34,571 nt of DNA from Planctomycetaceae bacterium (GTDB taxonomy: Bacteria; Planctomycetota; Planctomycetia; Pirellulales; Pirellulaceae), in assembly GCA_027487375.1 (NCBI GenBank), contig JAIYDQ010000006.1:1-34571 (forward strand). The letters run 5' to 3'. Made by a program: the position numbers and the translations under genes. The notes under the pieces are model-generated. The model ran no database searches and was not told the DNA's origin. It saw nothing but the letters and a program-made list of their open reading frames with translations. Positions 8,910 to 17,301 of this stretch are shown here, piece after piece (within the stretch, counting starts at the first letter, position 1; each line of letters begins with the position of its first letter).

Positions 8910-9686
8910 TCATCGGATAAACATACGACGATAAATTAAGTGCCAAACGTCGATCTCTGATAAGCTACCTTTGGGAGAGTGGGACGTCACATCCCACTCG
9001 CAAAACTGACGGAGCATTTTGAGGAACTGTTCGCCTGATTCAAAAGTTTGTTCGCTTGGATAATCACCGTAGTCAGAACGCACATACCGACCATTTTTCC
9101 AGTAGATATTCGTGCCTCCCTCTTTATGCGAACTTCGAAACGAGGCGCCTCGTTTCATTCCATCAACGATGGCATGTTGAATTGCGTCAACAGATTTTAA
9201 TTGCTGTTCTTCGTTGAGCGCTTCATCGCATCGCTTGTGGTAAAGCTGCGGTGATCCTCCGGTAACGAGCTCTCGATTTGTTGCAGAAAACTCTTGCGTC
9301 CAAAGCCGAAACCAACTTTCTGATGACTTACGATGATACTCGGCGTAGGCGGAGTCTTGTCCTGTCCACGATACGTCCATCTGCAATGAATAACTATTCA
9401 ATGCAGGAAATGCATCTTCAAAAGTAAGCATGAATCTATAATTTGCACCCAGTACAGTCGCATTTCCAAGAAATCGCAATTTTTTATCATCCTTAGCCAC
9501 CGCGGCGAACGTTCCATCAACCACCGCTGGAGTAAAAATCACTCGAATATCTCGTTCAAGCAGTGACTTTACCTTATGGGGAGGACGAGAATCGCAGAAA
9601 TACAGAAGGTATGCCGCATGAGTCGCGGACTCCTCGGGATGGTTTTCCGATGATGGTAGTGATGATGAATCGATCGTCTGCTCCAA
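8910..9686 (-). CDS. Hypothetical protein, 258 residues
   Basis: I do not recognise this protein. It has no signal peptide or membrane segment. It starts with a Ser/Glu-rich stretch and continues with mixed alpha/beta-looking sequence rich in aromatic residues (for example SESWFRLWTQEF and GGTNIYWKNGRYV). A tryptophan- and arginine-rich C-terminus ends in YRRMFIR. It follows the 433-residue membrane-anchored gene by 38 bases on the same strand, so the two are probably cotranscribed and may work together. Coding appearance and length make it a likely real gene, but no function can be offered. Confidence 0.65.
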   Translation of the reverse strand: MEQTIDSSSLPSSENHPEESATHAAYLLYFCDSRPPHKVKSLLERDIRVIFTPAVVDGTFAAVAKDDKKLRFLGNATVLGANYRFMLTFEDAFPALNSYSLQMDVSWTGQDSAYAEYHRKSSESWFRLWTQEFSATNRELVTGGSPQLYHKRCDEALNEEQQLKSVDAIQHAIVDGMKRGASFRSSHKEGGTNIYWKNGRYVRSDYGDYPSEQTFESGEQFLKMLRQFCEWDVTSHSPKGSLSEIDVWHLIYRRMFIR

Positions 9687-9724
9687 TCCTTAAAAGATGC
9701 CAATACATAGATTGAAATCAAGTC

Positions 9725-11026
9725 TCAGGGAGATCTCATTCTTTTTGTATCGCTGATTATCTTTCCAAAATGTTCCTGATGTTTACCGGAAGCTAGTTCC
9801 GCATTGAAGGCATCGGCAATAGTCTTGATTAGCTTTGGATAGACTTGGTTGGTGGGATCGTAAGGTAAGTAAAGGTGTTTACTAAAACTGATTCGTTGAT
9901 CTGACTCTCGGTAGACGATGTCGAGTTTGGTTGTTGCGTCACCGATTAGGATGCGCCGGCCAGTGTATTCCCCTGTTTCGTCTGACAGAATGTTGGAGCT
10001 ATTCCAACCCAATTGGCTCAAAGCGAAATCGAGAAACACCGATTGCATTGATGGCTCCACAGGATAGAGGTTGTAGTACCCATCTTGAGTATTGAGCTTC
10101 CCCAACCAAGGTGGTGCCGGGTTTTGAGATGGATCGAAGGCCTTTAGTTGCAATTTGTCTTTACCGGTTGGTTGCTTGATCCATTCAAAGTAAGTTCCAA
10201 ACCACTCGCGATTGATTTGTTCCGTATTGATCATGCGAGTCGCCGTGTCGTCATACTTCACAGCGTAACCTCTATCCGCCTCAAAATCATAGACCACGAT
10301 CGCATGCTCGGAATCTGGTAAATCCTCGGTCGCTAAGTTTGAAGAGGAGCAATATCCATGGTACACGATCGACTTTCTATCTGGGGCTAACGCAATCGCC
10401 CCATGAGCATCAGGAAAGCTACAGCCGTCAATCCACTCCTTGCTTTGATTGAAGAAGTGTTTCTTACCACTATGAATATCGAGCACTAGTTGGCCGCTTA
10501 CAAGCAGCAAGCTACCTCCGGAAAGCAATGGCAGATCCTCCATGCCATCTGTGTCGCCTACCATAACAACGTCGACTTTTTCACTAGGCTGTCCATCGTC
10601 GCCATCAAGAAATTGCAAGCTCGCGAAATCATTGTCCTTCTCGACAAGTGGCTCTAGAACAGGCTGACCATCCTTCAGAGAAATTAGGTATAAGCTTTGG
10701 CTTCCGGCGATAAGTGTCGGTTCGGATGCGTCAGCGAGAGCGTACACACGCCATAAAAATGGTAGCCCCGTATTTGTTTGAAGGTTATCCGGAAATCGAA
10801 TCGGTTTGTCTTTGAACCAAATCGAATATCTCACGGTGGTTTGATCGACAATACCATAGTTGACGTTGAAGGTCTTCCCTGTGCTCGCATCTGCACGAAT
10901 CGTAAACGGTCCATACTGCGTTTGCTTGGACGACGTGACAACTCGATTTAATCGATAAACGAAAAACACCAAAGTCGCGACAATCGCCAAGAAGCTCGCG
11001 AGAACAATAGCCAAGAATATCTTCAT
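9725..11026 (-). CDS. Hypothetical membrane-anchored protein, 433 residues
   Basis: The N-terminus has one strong hydrophobic helix at about residues 4-26 (LAIVLASFLAIVATLVFFVYRL), followed by a polar domain probably outside the membrane. The rest has beta-rich stretches that read like repeated blades (TLIAGSQSLYLISLKDG, SGGSLLLVSGQLVLDI, AIALAPDRKSIVYHGYC), suggesting a propeller-like fold, but no repeat family could be named. It lies 157 bases after the hydroxyproline epimerase gene and 38 bases before the 258-residue gene. Its leader contains two competing GC-rich hairpins at 11060-11100. Function unknown. Confidence 0.7.
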   Translation of the reverse strand: MKIFLAIVLASFLAIVATLVFFVYRLNRVVTSSKQTQYGPFTIRADASTGKTFNVNYGIVDQTTVRYSIWFKDKPIRFPDNLQTNTGLPFLWRVYALADASEPTLIAGSQSLYLISLKDGQPVLEPLVEKDNDFASLQFLDGDDGQPSEKVDVVMVGDTDGMEDLPLLSGGSLLLVSGQLVLDIHSGKKHFFNQSKEWIDGCSFPDAHGAIALAPDRKSIVYHGYCSSSNLATEDLPDSEHAIVVYDFEADRGYAVKYDDTATRMINTEQINREWFGTYFEWIKQPTGKDKLQLKAFDPSQNPAPPWLGKLNTQDGYYNLYPVEPSMQSVFLDFALSQLGWNSSNILSDETGEYTGRRILIGDATTKLDIVYRESDQRISFSKHLYLPYDPTNQVYPKLIKTIADAFNAELASGKHQEHFGKIISDTKRMRSP

Positions 11027-11059
11027 GGATTTTCACACATCGATTAACGCTGCCTCAAC

Positions 11060-11100
11060 TGGGGGCATGGTCGCCATTGCACCCCCAAAAATCGTTGGGG
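11060..11100 (-). promoter_or_regulatory. Two mutually exclusive GC-rich hairpins in the leader of the 433-residue gene
   Basis: TGGGGG (11060-11065) can pair with CCCCCA (11082-11087), supported by an inner CATGG/CCATTG pairing. The same C tract can pair instead with TTGGGG at 11095-11100 across a six-base loop. Both lie 33 to 75 bases upstream of the start codon at 11026. No T run follows on the minus strand, so a plain terminator is unlikely. Confidence 0.3.
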
Positions 11101-11183
11101 ACGTGTTAGGAATCAGAGTTCAAAAGTAAGTATCGGGTAGCGAGTCTTATGCAAGAGAAATCATTGTCGTTCACGAAATCCAA

Positions 11184-12155
11184 TTATTCGTTAGCGATCC
11201 CTTCACGAAACGGATCGCGCGGATCAAAAACGAGATTTACTCGAGCCGTTACAAATGCTTCTCCGGTAATCGTGGGGCTGACTGAACCTTTGGCTTTGTC
11301 ATCCCATACAAAGCTGCCGATGAAATGGCTCCCTATGATACTCCGCTGAAACAGTGTTTCGCCTTCCAACAAAAGACCGTCACCTGCCAAGCATGCGAGT
11401 CGAGCGCTCGTGCCAGTCCCGCATGGAGATCGATCGTATGCTTTTCCTGGGCATAGTACAAAGTTCTTGGAATAGATCGTCGGCTTGGTTATTAATTCGG
11501 GCTCATTTGCATGAGAAGTGTCTGGGGCAAGCAAGATGATGTGATCCACATCAGGGAATCCACTTTCGTTGATGGCGATCCGAATTTTCCAGCTGACATC
11601 AGTCAGTTGATCAAGGTTTTTTTGATCCAAGCAAAACGGATGATCGTTTACCAAGTAAAACCAGTTTCCGCCCCAGGCTACATCGCCTTTCACTTTTCCA
11701 ACGCCAGAGATTTGGAGTTCAACATCATTCGCTATTCGAAATGATGGGACATTGGTTATCGAGACCGATCCATTTGGATGTAGTTCGGCGGAGACAATGC
11801 CTACTGGAGTTTCAATGTGATGAACTCCAACGCCGATCTTCCCGAGATAGGCAAGTGTTGCGATTAATCCAATGGTTCCGTGACCGCACATACCAATAAA
11901 CTTGACGTTATCAAAAAAGATAACTCCGGCAACGCACGATTCGTTACTCGGTTTCACAAGCAGCGCGCCAACCAAGTAGTCCGTTCCTCTCGGCTCGTTG
12001 ATGACGGATCGCCGAAAGCAATCGTGATGCTGTCGGAGGATTTCCAATTGCTGGGCGACGCTGCCCGTGCCTAAGTCAGGTCCTCCTGAGAGAACCACTC
12101 GAGTTGGCTCACCACCCGTATGCGAATCAATAACTTGCACTTCAGTGTTGGCCAT
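11184..12155 (-). CDS. Proline racemase family protein, probable 4-hydroxyproline 2-epimerase
   Basis: The 323-residue protein has the two catalytic cysteines of the family: C90 in GMCGHGT and C245 in DRSPCGTGTSA. Together with SHTGGEPTRVV near the N-terminus these favour 4-hydroxyproline epimerase over trans-3-hydroxyproline dehydratase, which lacks one of the cysteines. The enzyme would convert trans-4-hydroxy-L-proline to cis-4-hydroxy-D-proline in the cytoplasm. It lies 64 bases after a DUF885 gene that follows a DapA-family gene. In known hydroxyproline pathways a DapA-type deaminase acts two steps after the epimerase. The D-hydroxyproline oxidase and the semialdehyde dehydrogenase are not in this window. 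Proline racemase activity remains possible. Confidence 0.85.
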   Translation of the reverse strand: MANTEVQVIDSHTGGEPTRVVLSGGPDLGTGSVAQQLEILRQHHDCFRRSVINEPRGTDYLVGALLVKPSNESCVAGVIFFDNVKFIGMCGHGTIGLIATLAYLGKIGVGVHHIETPVGIVSAELHPNGSVSITNVPSFRIANDVELQISGVGKVKGDVAWGGNWFYLVNDHPFCLDQKNLDQLTDVSWKIRIAINESGFPDVDHIILLAPDTSHANEPELITKPTIYSKNFVLCPGKAYDRSPCGTGTSARLACLAGDGLLLEGETLFQRSIIGSHFIGSFVWDDKAKGSVSPTITGEAFVTARVNLVFDPRDPFREGIANE

Positions 12156-12219
12156 TCACTTACGGTTTTCGATGTTCAAGTGGACGAGGTTTCAATATGT
12201 GAAGAATTGATTGTTGGAA

Positions 12220-14010
12220 CTAGTTCGTTGCATTTCGTGGTTGCGTCAATCGTTCACGGACCAATTCCGGAAGGTATTTCACTGGTATCGAGCCGTTTTC
12301 GAGGACAGCTTCGTGATAGCGACCGAGATCAAATGCATCGCCTTGCTCGCGTTGTATCATTTCACGAAGACGATAAAAGGCCATCCTACCGGCGAAATAC
12401 GTGCTCAACTGAACCGAGCTTTGCTTGGCTCGGACAATCTTCAGGAGCGCCTCGCCGTCCGATTGATAGGCCTCGCGAGTAAGAAAGTTGAAGGCTTCTT
12501 GATCGGTCATTTGCGTGCGATGCATCTTGTGATCAAGAATCGCATTACCAACAGCGCGGAGATAAAACTTCAGCTGATTCAACCGCAACGGTAATGAGCC
12601 ATCTCCATAACCTTGGTCCAGCATCATTTGCTCGGTATACACCGCCCATCCTTCAATATAAGTTCCCGATTGAAGCACGCGACGAATTAAAGAGGGGGTT
12701 CGATTCGAGTATTGTAGTTGCACGTAATGCCCGGGGTAAGCTTCGTGAATCGAAAGGATCTGCAGCATGTGATTGTTGTACTCTTCTAAAAAGCTATCAA
12801 CACGTTTTTGATTCCACTGTTTGGGTGGAGGGCTGATCGCGTAGTAGCTGAAACCGTCGGGGTCTAGTGGTAGGGCAGAATCCAAGTATGCGAGCGAGTT
12901 ACCTCTTCGGAATTCTGGCATCTCGATAACTTGGCAACGATCCTTTTCCGGGAGTCGAAGAATATCACGAGCGGTTATGAAGTCTTGAATGTCTTTCACT
13001 GATTTTCTAGCATCAGCAATCAGTGCAGAGGGTTGGCTATGTTCCTGACTGACCGCTGATACGACTGCTGCGACCGTCTTGCGTCGTCCTTCCGCGTTAT
13101 CTGCCGGGAGAGGCCGACCGGGGTAATACCGACTCCATAGTTGCCGAGCCACAACGTACATTTCATTTTGAACACGCTCGAACTCGATTAGCGCATCGCG
13201 AAGTACTTGGTCTGCTGAAAGTTGAACATCTAGCACTAGCTGCAGTTTTTGGTCAAATTTGTCTTTCCCGAGTCGCCATTCTCCTTTTGCTTTAGGCAAA
13301 ACATCGTTCTCCAAAAATAGCTGATAACTCTTAAGCGATTCGATTGCTTGCGGAGTAGATTGACGCATCAAGTTGCGTAGTGACTCGACACCGATTAGCT
13401 CGTAGATTCCATTTTCATAAAAGTCGATCGCTCCTTTGTTTTGCGAGATGGCCGTTTCAAGAATTGATCTTGGTGGATTTACAATAGTTGCCCGAGCCGT
13501 CCCAACGATTCGCGGAATTTCTTGAATCCTCGCAATTGCATTGGTAACGTTTTTTTCAAGTGGCAATGTAGATTGCGCAAGTAAAAGATATACGCTGTCA
13601 TTAATGTAGTTTCCGTACACGCGAGGGTCTTCTGCGAACGGGTTTGTATTCTCGTTTAGCCATATATTTCGCTTTAGTTCATCACGCCATATTTCATAGT
13701 CAATCTTCTCGACTCTGTTCAGCGAATCATATTGCACATGTTGTTCGAGCTTCTGCAGTTGATGACGAAAATGGTCAAGCCATTTTTGACGGGCCTCGGG
13801 AGACACGTCATCCAGCTTGCCATCGAAACGATGATCCCCAAGCAAGGTTGCGTCGAGCGGTCGAAGCGCGAAGCACTCATCAAGATATGTTTGAAATAAT
13901 GTGGTGAGCTTTACGCTTTCGCCTTGACCCAAACAAGCGTTTGCTAAAAACACATTTGCCAGAAGCGTTAAGAATAGGACGCCATGAAAGCTGAGCTTGT
14001 GCATAATCAC
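12220..14010 (-). CDS. Exported DUF885 family protein, putative metallopeptidase
   Basis: The 596-residue protein has a signal peptide (FHGVLFLTLLANVFLANACLGQ) and the DUF885 fold marks: HEAYPGHY at about 422-429 and EGWAVYTE at about 453-460. In this family the two histidines and the downstream glutamate are thought to bind zinc, and peptidase activity has been suggested. A cysteine at position 26 could be lipidated, but the preceding residues are not a clear lipobox. The gene sits between the DapA-family gene (39 bases upstream) and the hydroxyproline epimerase (64 bases downstream). A role in freeing hydroxyproline from peptides is a reasonable inference. Confidence 0.85.
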   Translation of the reverse strand: MIMHKLSFHGVLFLTLLANVFLANACLGQGESVKLTTLFQTYLDECFALRPLDATLLGDHRFDGKLDDVSPEARQKWLDHFRHQLQKLEQHVQYDSLNRVEKIDYEIWRDELKRNIWLNENTNPFAEDPRVYGNYINDSVYLLLAQSTLPLEKNVTNAIARIQEIPRIVGTARATIVNPPRSILETAISQNKGAIDFYENGIYELIGVESLRNLMRQSTPQAIESLKSYQLFLENDVLPKAKGEWRLGKDKFDQKLQLVLDVQLSADQVLRDALIEFERVQNEMYVVARQLWSRYYPGRPLPADNAEGRRKTVAAVVSAVSQEHSQPSALIADARKSVKDIQDFITARDILRLPEKDRCQVIEMPEFRRGNSLAYLDSALPLDPDGFSYYAISPPPKQWNQKRVDSFLEEYNNHMLQILSIHEAYPGHYVQLQYSNRTPSLIRRVLQSGTYIEGWAVYTEQMMLDQGYGDGSLPLRLNQLKFYLRAVGNAILDHKMHRTQMTDQEAFNFLTREAYQSDGEALLKIVRAKQSSVQLSTYFAGRMAFYRLREMIQREQGDAFDLGRYHEAVLENGSIPVKYLPELVRERLTQPRNATN

Positions 14011-14049
14011 CTTCAGAAAGTTGGGCGAATCGGCTTGGCGATCACCAAA

Positions 14050-14964
14050 TTACTTTATTAGTTTGGGTTTCGATTCAATTCCGTCATGAATGATCTTAAG
14101 TATTCGAGTTCTTTCCTCACCTGTTAGGATCATACGAGGCGCACGCACCCACTCGGATCCTAGTTTGCACTCTTGAACCATGAGTTTAATGTACTGAATA
14201 AATTTTGGATGGACATCCAGGTGAAGCAAAGGAGTAAACCAACGATACCATTCGCGTGCTTCTTCCCATCTTCCCTGTCGCGTAAGATCCCAGAGGTGTT
14301 GGTTCTCGGCTGGAAAGGCAATACCACTACCTGCTACCCAGCCATCGATCCCAAGGATTGATGCTTCAAGCATCAGGTTATCGACACCCGTGAAGAGTGC
14401 GTATCGATCTCCGACAGTGTTTCGCAAATCGGTAATGCGTCGCGTGTCGCCGGAGCTTTCCTTGATCGCTACTAGGTTTGGGAGGTCCGCTAGTTTCTCA
14501 AACATAGCAGGAGTAATGTCATTAGCATAACTGATAGGATTGTTGTAAACCATAATCGGTAAAGCTGTCGATTTTGCAACCGATCGAAAGTGCGTCAGTG
14601 TCTCTTCCGGGTCGGCACGATACAGCATGGCCGGGAGCAGCATTGCGCCGTTTGCGCCCAGCTTTTCTATGTCATGCATAAATCGGATGGCTTCAGCGGT
14701 GCTTGTTTCGGCAACACCACTCAGTAAGGGTATGCGACCGTTTACCACTTGCACCATCGCCTTTACGACAATTCTTTTTTCTTCAGGAGTCATCGGTTGG
14801 TTTTCGCCCAGCGATCCTAAACAAATCAAACCGGTGATACCCGATTGAATCAAGATTTCAGCGTGCGCTTCTGTTGCAGCTATATCGATTGAACCATCTC
14901 TGTGCATCTGAGTCGTAATCGCGGGAAAAACACCTTGCCATTTCGGATTCGTACTGGATCTCAT
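14050..14964 (-). CDS. DapA-family lyase, possibly 4-hydroxy-1-pyrroline-2-carboxylate deaminase
   Basis: The 304-residue TIM-barrel protein is of the dihydrodipicolinate synthase/N-acetylneuraminate lyase family. The Schiff-base lysine K168 lies in VAIKESSGD and the catalytic tyrosine Y140 in MVYNNP. The substrate loop is GSLGEN rather than the usual GTTGE. The YNNP signature and the neighbouring hydroxyproline epimerase point to the deaminase of the hydroxyproline pathway, which makes alpha-ketoglutarate semialdehyde. Dihydrodipicolinate synthase or another aldolase is still possible. It differs clearly from the second DapA-family gene at 25231-26145, which has sialic-acid lyase signatures. 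It lies 165 bases after the sulfatase gene. Confidence 0.82.
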   Translation of the reverse strand: MRSSTNPKWQGVFPAITTQMHRDGSIDIAATEAHAEILIQSGITGLICLGSLGENQPMTPEEKRIVVKAMVQVVNGRIPLLSGVAETSTAEAIRFMHDIEKLGANGAMLLPAMLYRADPEETLTHFRSVAKSTALPIMVYNNPISYANDITPAMFEKLADLPNLVAIKESSGDTRRITDLRNTVGDRYALFTGVDNLMLEASILGIDGWVAGSGIAFPAENQHLWDLTRQGRWEEAREWYRWFTPLLHLDVHPKFIQYIKLMVQECKLGSEWVRAPRMILTGEERTRILKIIHDGIESKPKLIK

Positions 14965-15129
14965 TCGCTATTACCTATTCGTTCGGTTTTGATTTCTTAA
15001 AATTGTATGATGTAAATGTGGAACTCTGCTTAATGAATTCGGCGTTCGATTGGAAGGACGCACAGAAATCAGCATGTAGACCTGGCGGTAGCAACTTGCA
15101 ATGCTGATGCATGGAGTACCAAAAATTCA

Positions 15130-16599
15130 CTACGGATTCGCGACTTTTGGAAATTGCCGCCTGAGTTGTACCTCGGCTTCGAGAAGAATTGAAGCCGCAG
15201 ATGCATCGTCGATTAGGTTGCGAGTTTCTGCAGGTTCGTCGGCTTCTGAATAAAGTTCTCGAGCAATTGTCTCGCCCGATTTCCAATCCCGCCACTCGGT
15301 ATAGCGAGCGTTCGATGTACGCACACTAACTCCCATTGATTCGGGTTGCTTGGATGGAGTTCGATCATAGTAAGCAGGTCGAGGGTGCTGGGTAAAGGCA
15401 GCCTGCTTAACAGATACAGATGGATCTCGGAGTACCGGCACAAGACTAGTACCTTCTAACCCAGGCGATGTCGGGAGTCCACAAAGCTCGACGAGAGTCG
15501 GGAACAGATCGACTAATTCTGCAAGGGACGAAGTTTGTTGACCTTTGTGCGTAATGCCGGGGGCGTGGACAATCATGGGGACGCGGGCATCGAGTTCGAA
15601 GTTCGAAGTTTTTCCCCAGAGAGTGTGTTCGCCAATGTGATAGCCGTGGTCGCTTATAAAAGTCACGATCGTATTGTCAGCGACCCCGCTTTTTTCTAAT
15701 GCATCTAATACCTTGCCAACCTGAGCATCCATGTAGCTGATATTAGCGAAGTATCCGTGGCGCATCTCCGCGGCTTGTTCGGCAGAAGGTACCTTTTGTC
15801 GAGCAACCGGTCCGAGCACTTCTGTGCTTTCGTGAAACGCAACAGCCGGGGCTCCGTCAGGTCGTTGGGAAGTCAGTTTCGGTAACTGGTTGCGATCGTA
15901 CATGTCCCAGTAGCGCTTTGGAGCGTTGAACTGAGCGTGGGGCTTCCAGAATCCGACGGCAAGAAAGAAAGGACGATCTTTGACTTCATTCAGAACACGA
16001 ATTGCTTCCGCAGCAACACGGCCATCGTAATATGCCTCATCAGGAACATCTCGGCACTCGCAGATTCCAACCTCGCCATAGCCAAAGCCGGACGTTGTTT
16101 TTGCAAAATTGGGGGGCATTGGGCCGGTCACTTTCGCAATGTCCTTTCCATGGTTAGCAAAATGGAGAAACTCGGGTGCGCTCCAGGATGTCGGGTCACC
16201 TTCTACCTTTGTATGCCAGTTGTGAAAGATTTTTCCCGTGCATCGTGTGTCGTAGCCGTGCTGCTTGAACCAAAGCGGTATCGTAATTACGTCAGGGTTT
16301 GGTTCTCGAAAGTGTATGCCGTTGTTCCATATTCTCAGTGTGTCTGGACGCCGACCGGTAAGTAGTGAGGACCGCGACGGGTTGCAAACTGCTTGTTGGC
16401 AATAGGCACGATCAAATTGCATACTTCGCTTTGCAAGGCGATCGAGATTTGGTGTCTTTGCCGCCGAACCATAGCTTCCCAACTCAGTTCGCAAGTCATC
16501 TGCCATGATGAACAGCACGTTCGGCTTTTTACTTTCGTTAGCGAGAGAGCACACACCAAGAAAGGAAACGAAGGTTAGCGCAATAGCGAGATATCTCAT
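15130..16599 (-). CDS. Secreted sulfatase, iduronate-2-sulfatase-like
   Basis: The 489-residue protein starts with a signal peptide ending near LGVCSLANESKKP. The sulfatase signature CNPSRSSLLTGRRP has cysteine C72 as the site converted to formylglycine. PNVLFIMADD gives the metal-binding aspartates and ISDHGYHIGEHTLWGK the further active-site residues. The overall pattern resembles the iduronate-2-sulfatase-like group (IWNNGIHFREPNPD). It would remove sulfate esters from sulfated glycans outside the cytoplasm; the sugar cannot be told. It is the first gene of the minus-strand run leading into the hydroxyproline genes. A formylglycine-generating enzyme must be encoded elsewhere, since none is in the window. 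Confidence 0.92.
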   Translation of the reverse strand: MRYLAIALTFVSFLGVCSLANESKKPNVLFIMADDLRTELGSYGSAAKTPNLDRLAKRSMQFDRAYCQQAVCNPSRSSLLTGRRPDTLRIWNNGIHFREPNPDVITIPLWFKQHGYDTRCTGKIFHNWHTKVEGDPTSWSAPEFLHFANHGKDIAKVTGPMPPNFAKTTSGFGYGEVGICECRDVPDEAYYDGRVAAEAIRVLNEVKDRPFFLAVGFWKPHAQFNAPKRYWDMYDRNQLPKLTSQRPDGAPAVAFHESTEVLGPVARQKVPSAEQAAEMRHGYFANISYMDAQVGKVLDALEKSGVADNTIVTFISDHGYHIGEHTLWGKTSNFELDARVPMIVHAPGITHKGQQTSSLAELVDLFPTLVELCGLPTSPGLEGTSLVPVLRDPSVSVKQAAFTQHPRPAYYDRTPSKQPESMGVSVRTSNARYTEWRDWKSGETIARELYSEADEPAETRNLIDDASAASILLEAEVQLRRQFPKVANP

Positions 16600-17301
16600 A
16601 ATAGGTTTTCAACGAGTGATTGGGAGGAATCGTTTTATGAAATGCGAAGTGACATTTGACAGTTTGTATAGGACGTACCGGAATCGTGAAGCTTCAAGCG
16701 GCAAACGCTAAATGGCAATCACTCTCGACGTTGATTAAATCCTGAACACGGAACAAGGAATACTTAAGGACGAAGTGATGCCTGATTTCTTTCGGATTTC
16801 GACGCTCCTTGTTCAATATTCGAAAGTGATTCTGATCTCGCAAATACAAAGTAAGTACCATTGGGCTAACGCCAGAGAGCGAACACGTCAGATATTCCAA
16901 CGACTAATCGTCAGCTTACTTCGTTAAAACCTGAAAAGATACCACGGAGACGTATTTCTAAAGGCGTTCTCACGGCACGATGGAAGATTCATTCACCAAG
17001 AATATTTGGTGGGACACCAAACCTTTTTTAATGCAGTGGAACGATCCAACTCCTTGCAAACTGACACGCGCTTAATTACGGAAGGATCATTCCACTCCAT
17101 TTTTGAGTCGGATGATAGTTCACCCACTATTTAGAAGTTTTTACTATTGGCTGAAGTGGATTATCCAATCAAGGACTAGTTGAATAGAGAAGTGATAGAT
17201 CTTAGACTTTGCTCGGAGGGCGGCAGGGGGCGGTATAAGTCGTTTGCTGCGAATTCAGGTGTATTGCTACAAACTATTTCTTACACGAAGGTGTCGCCCA
17301 A
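16600..17301. other. Intergenic region between the sulfatase and DUF4328 genes
   Basis: About 700 bases lack a supported gene. They contain an attenuator-like hairpin set with a T run at 16994-17029 and a 9-bp inverted repeat (GAACAAGGA at 16751-16759, TCCTTGTTC at 16806-16814). They also contain a short imperfect direct repeat, CGAAGTGAT at 16771 and CGAAAGTGAT at 16821. The region may hold a leader RNA or a small RNA on the plus strand. A 24-codon ORF at about 16637-16711, preceded by GGGAGGAA, was not accepted as a gene. Confidence 0.5.
16994..17029 (+). terminator. Intrinsic terminator with an overlapping competing hairpin (attenuator-like)
   Basis: TTTGGTG (17005-17011) pairs with CACCAAA (17015-17021) across a three-base loop, followed by CC and six T (17024-17029), the form of an intrinsic terminator on the plus strand. 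An upstream CACCAA (16994-16999) can pair with the same TTGGTG across GAATAT, which would break the terminator. No plus-strand gene lies just before it, so it ends a leader or a small RNA. It is 272 bases upstream of the DUF4328 gene. Confidence 0.55.

Noticed and set aside
8734-8934. 66-residue plus-strand ORF after rng
   Set aside because: Overlaps other short ORFs and the end of the 258-residue gene, with no recognisable motif.
16637-16711. 24-codon ORF preceded by GGGAGGAA in the sulfatase upstream region
   Set aside because: Too short to support without conservation, and it lies on the strand opposite to the sulfatase promoter region.
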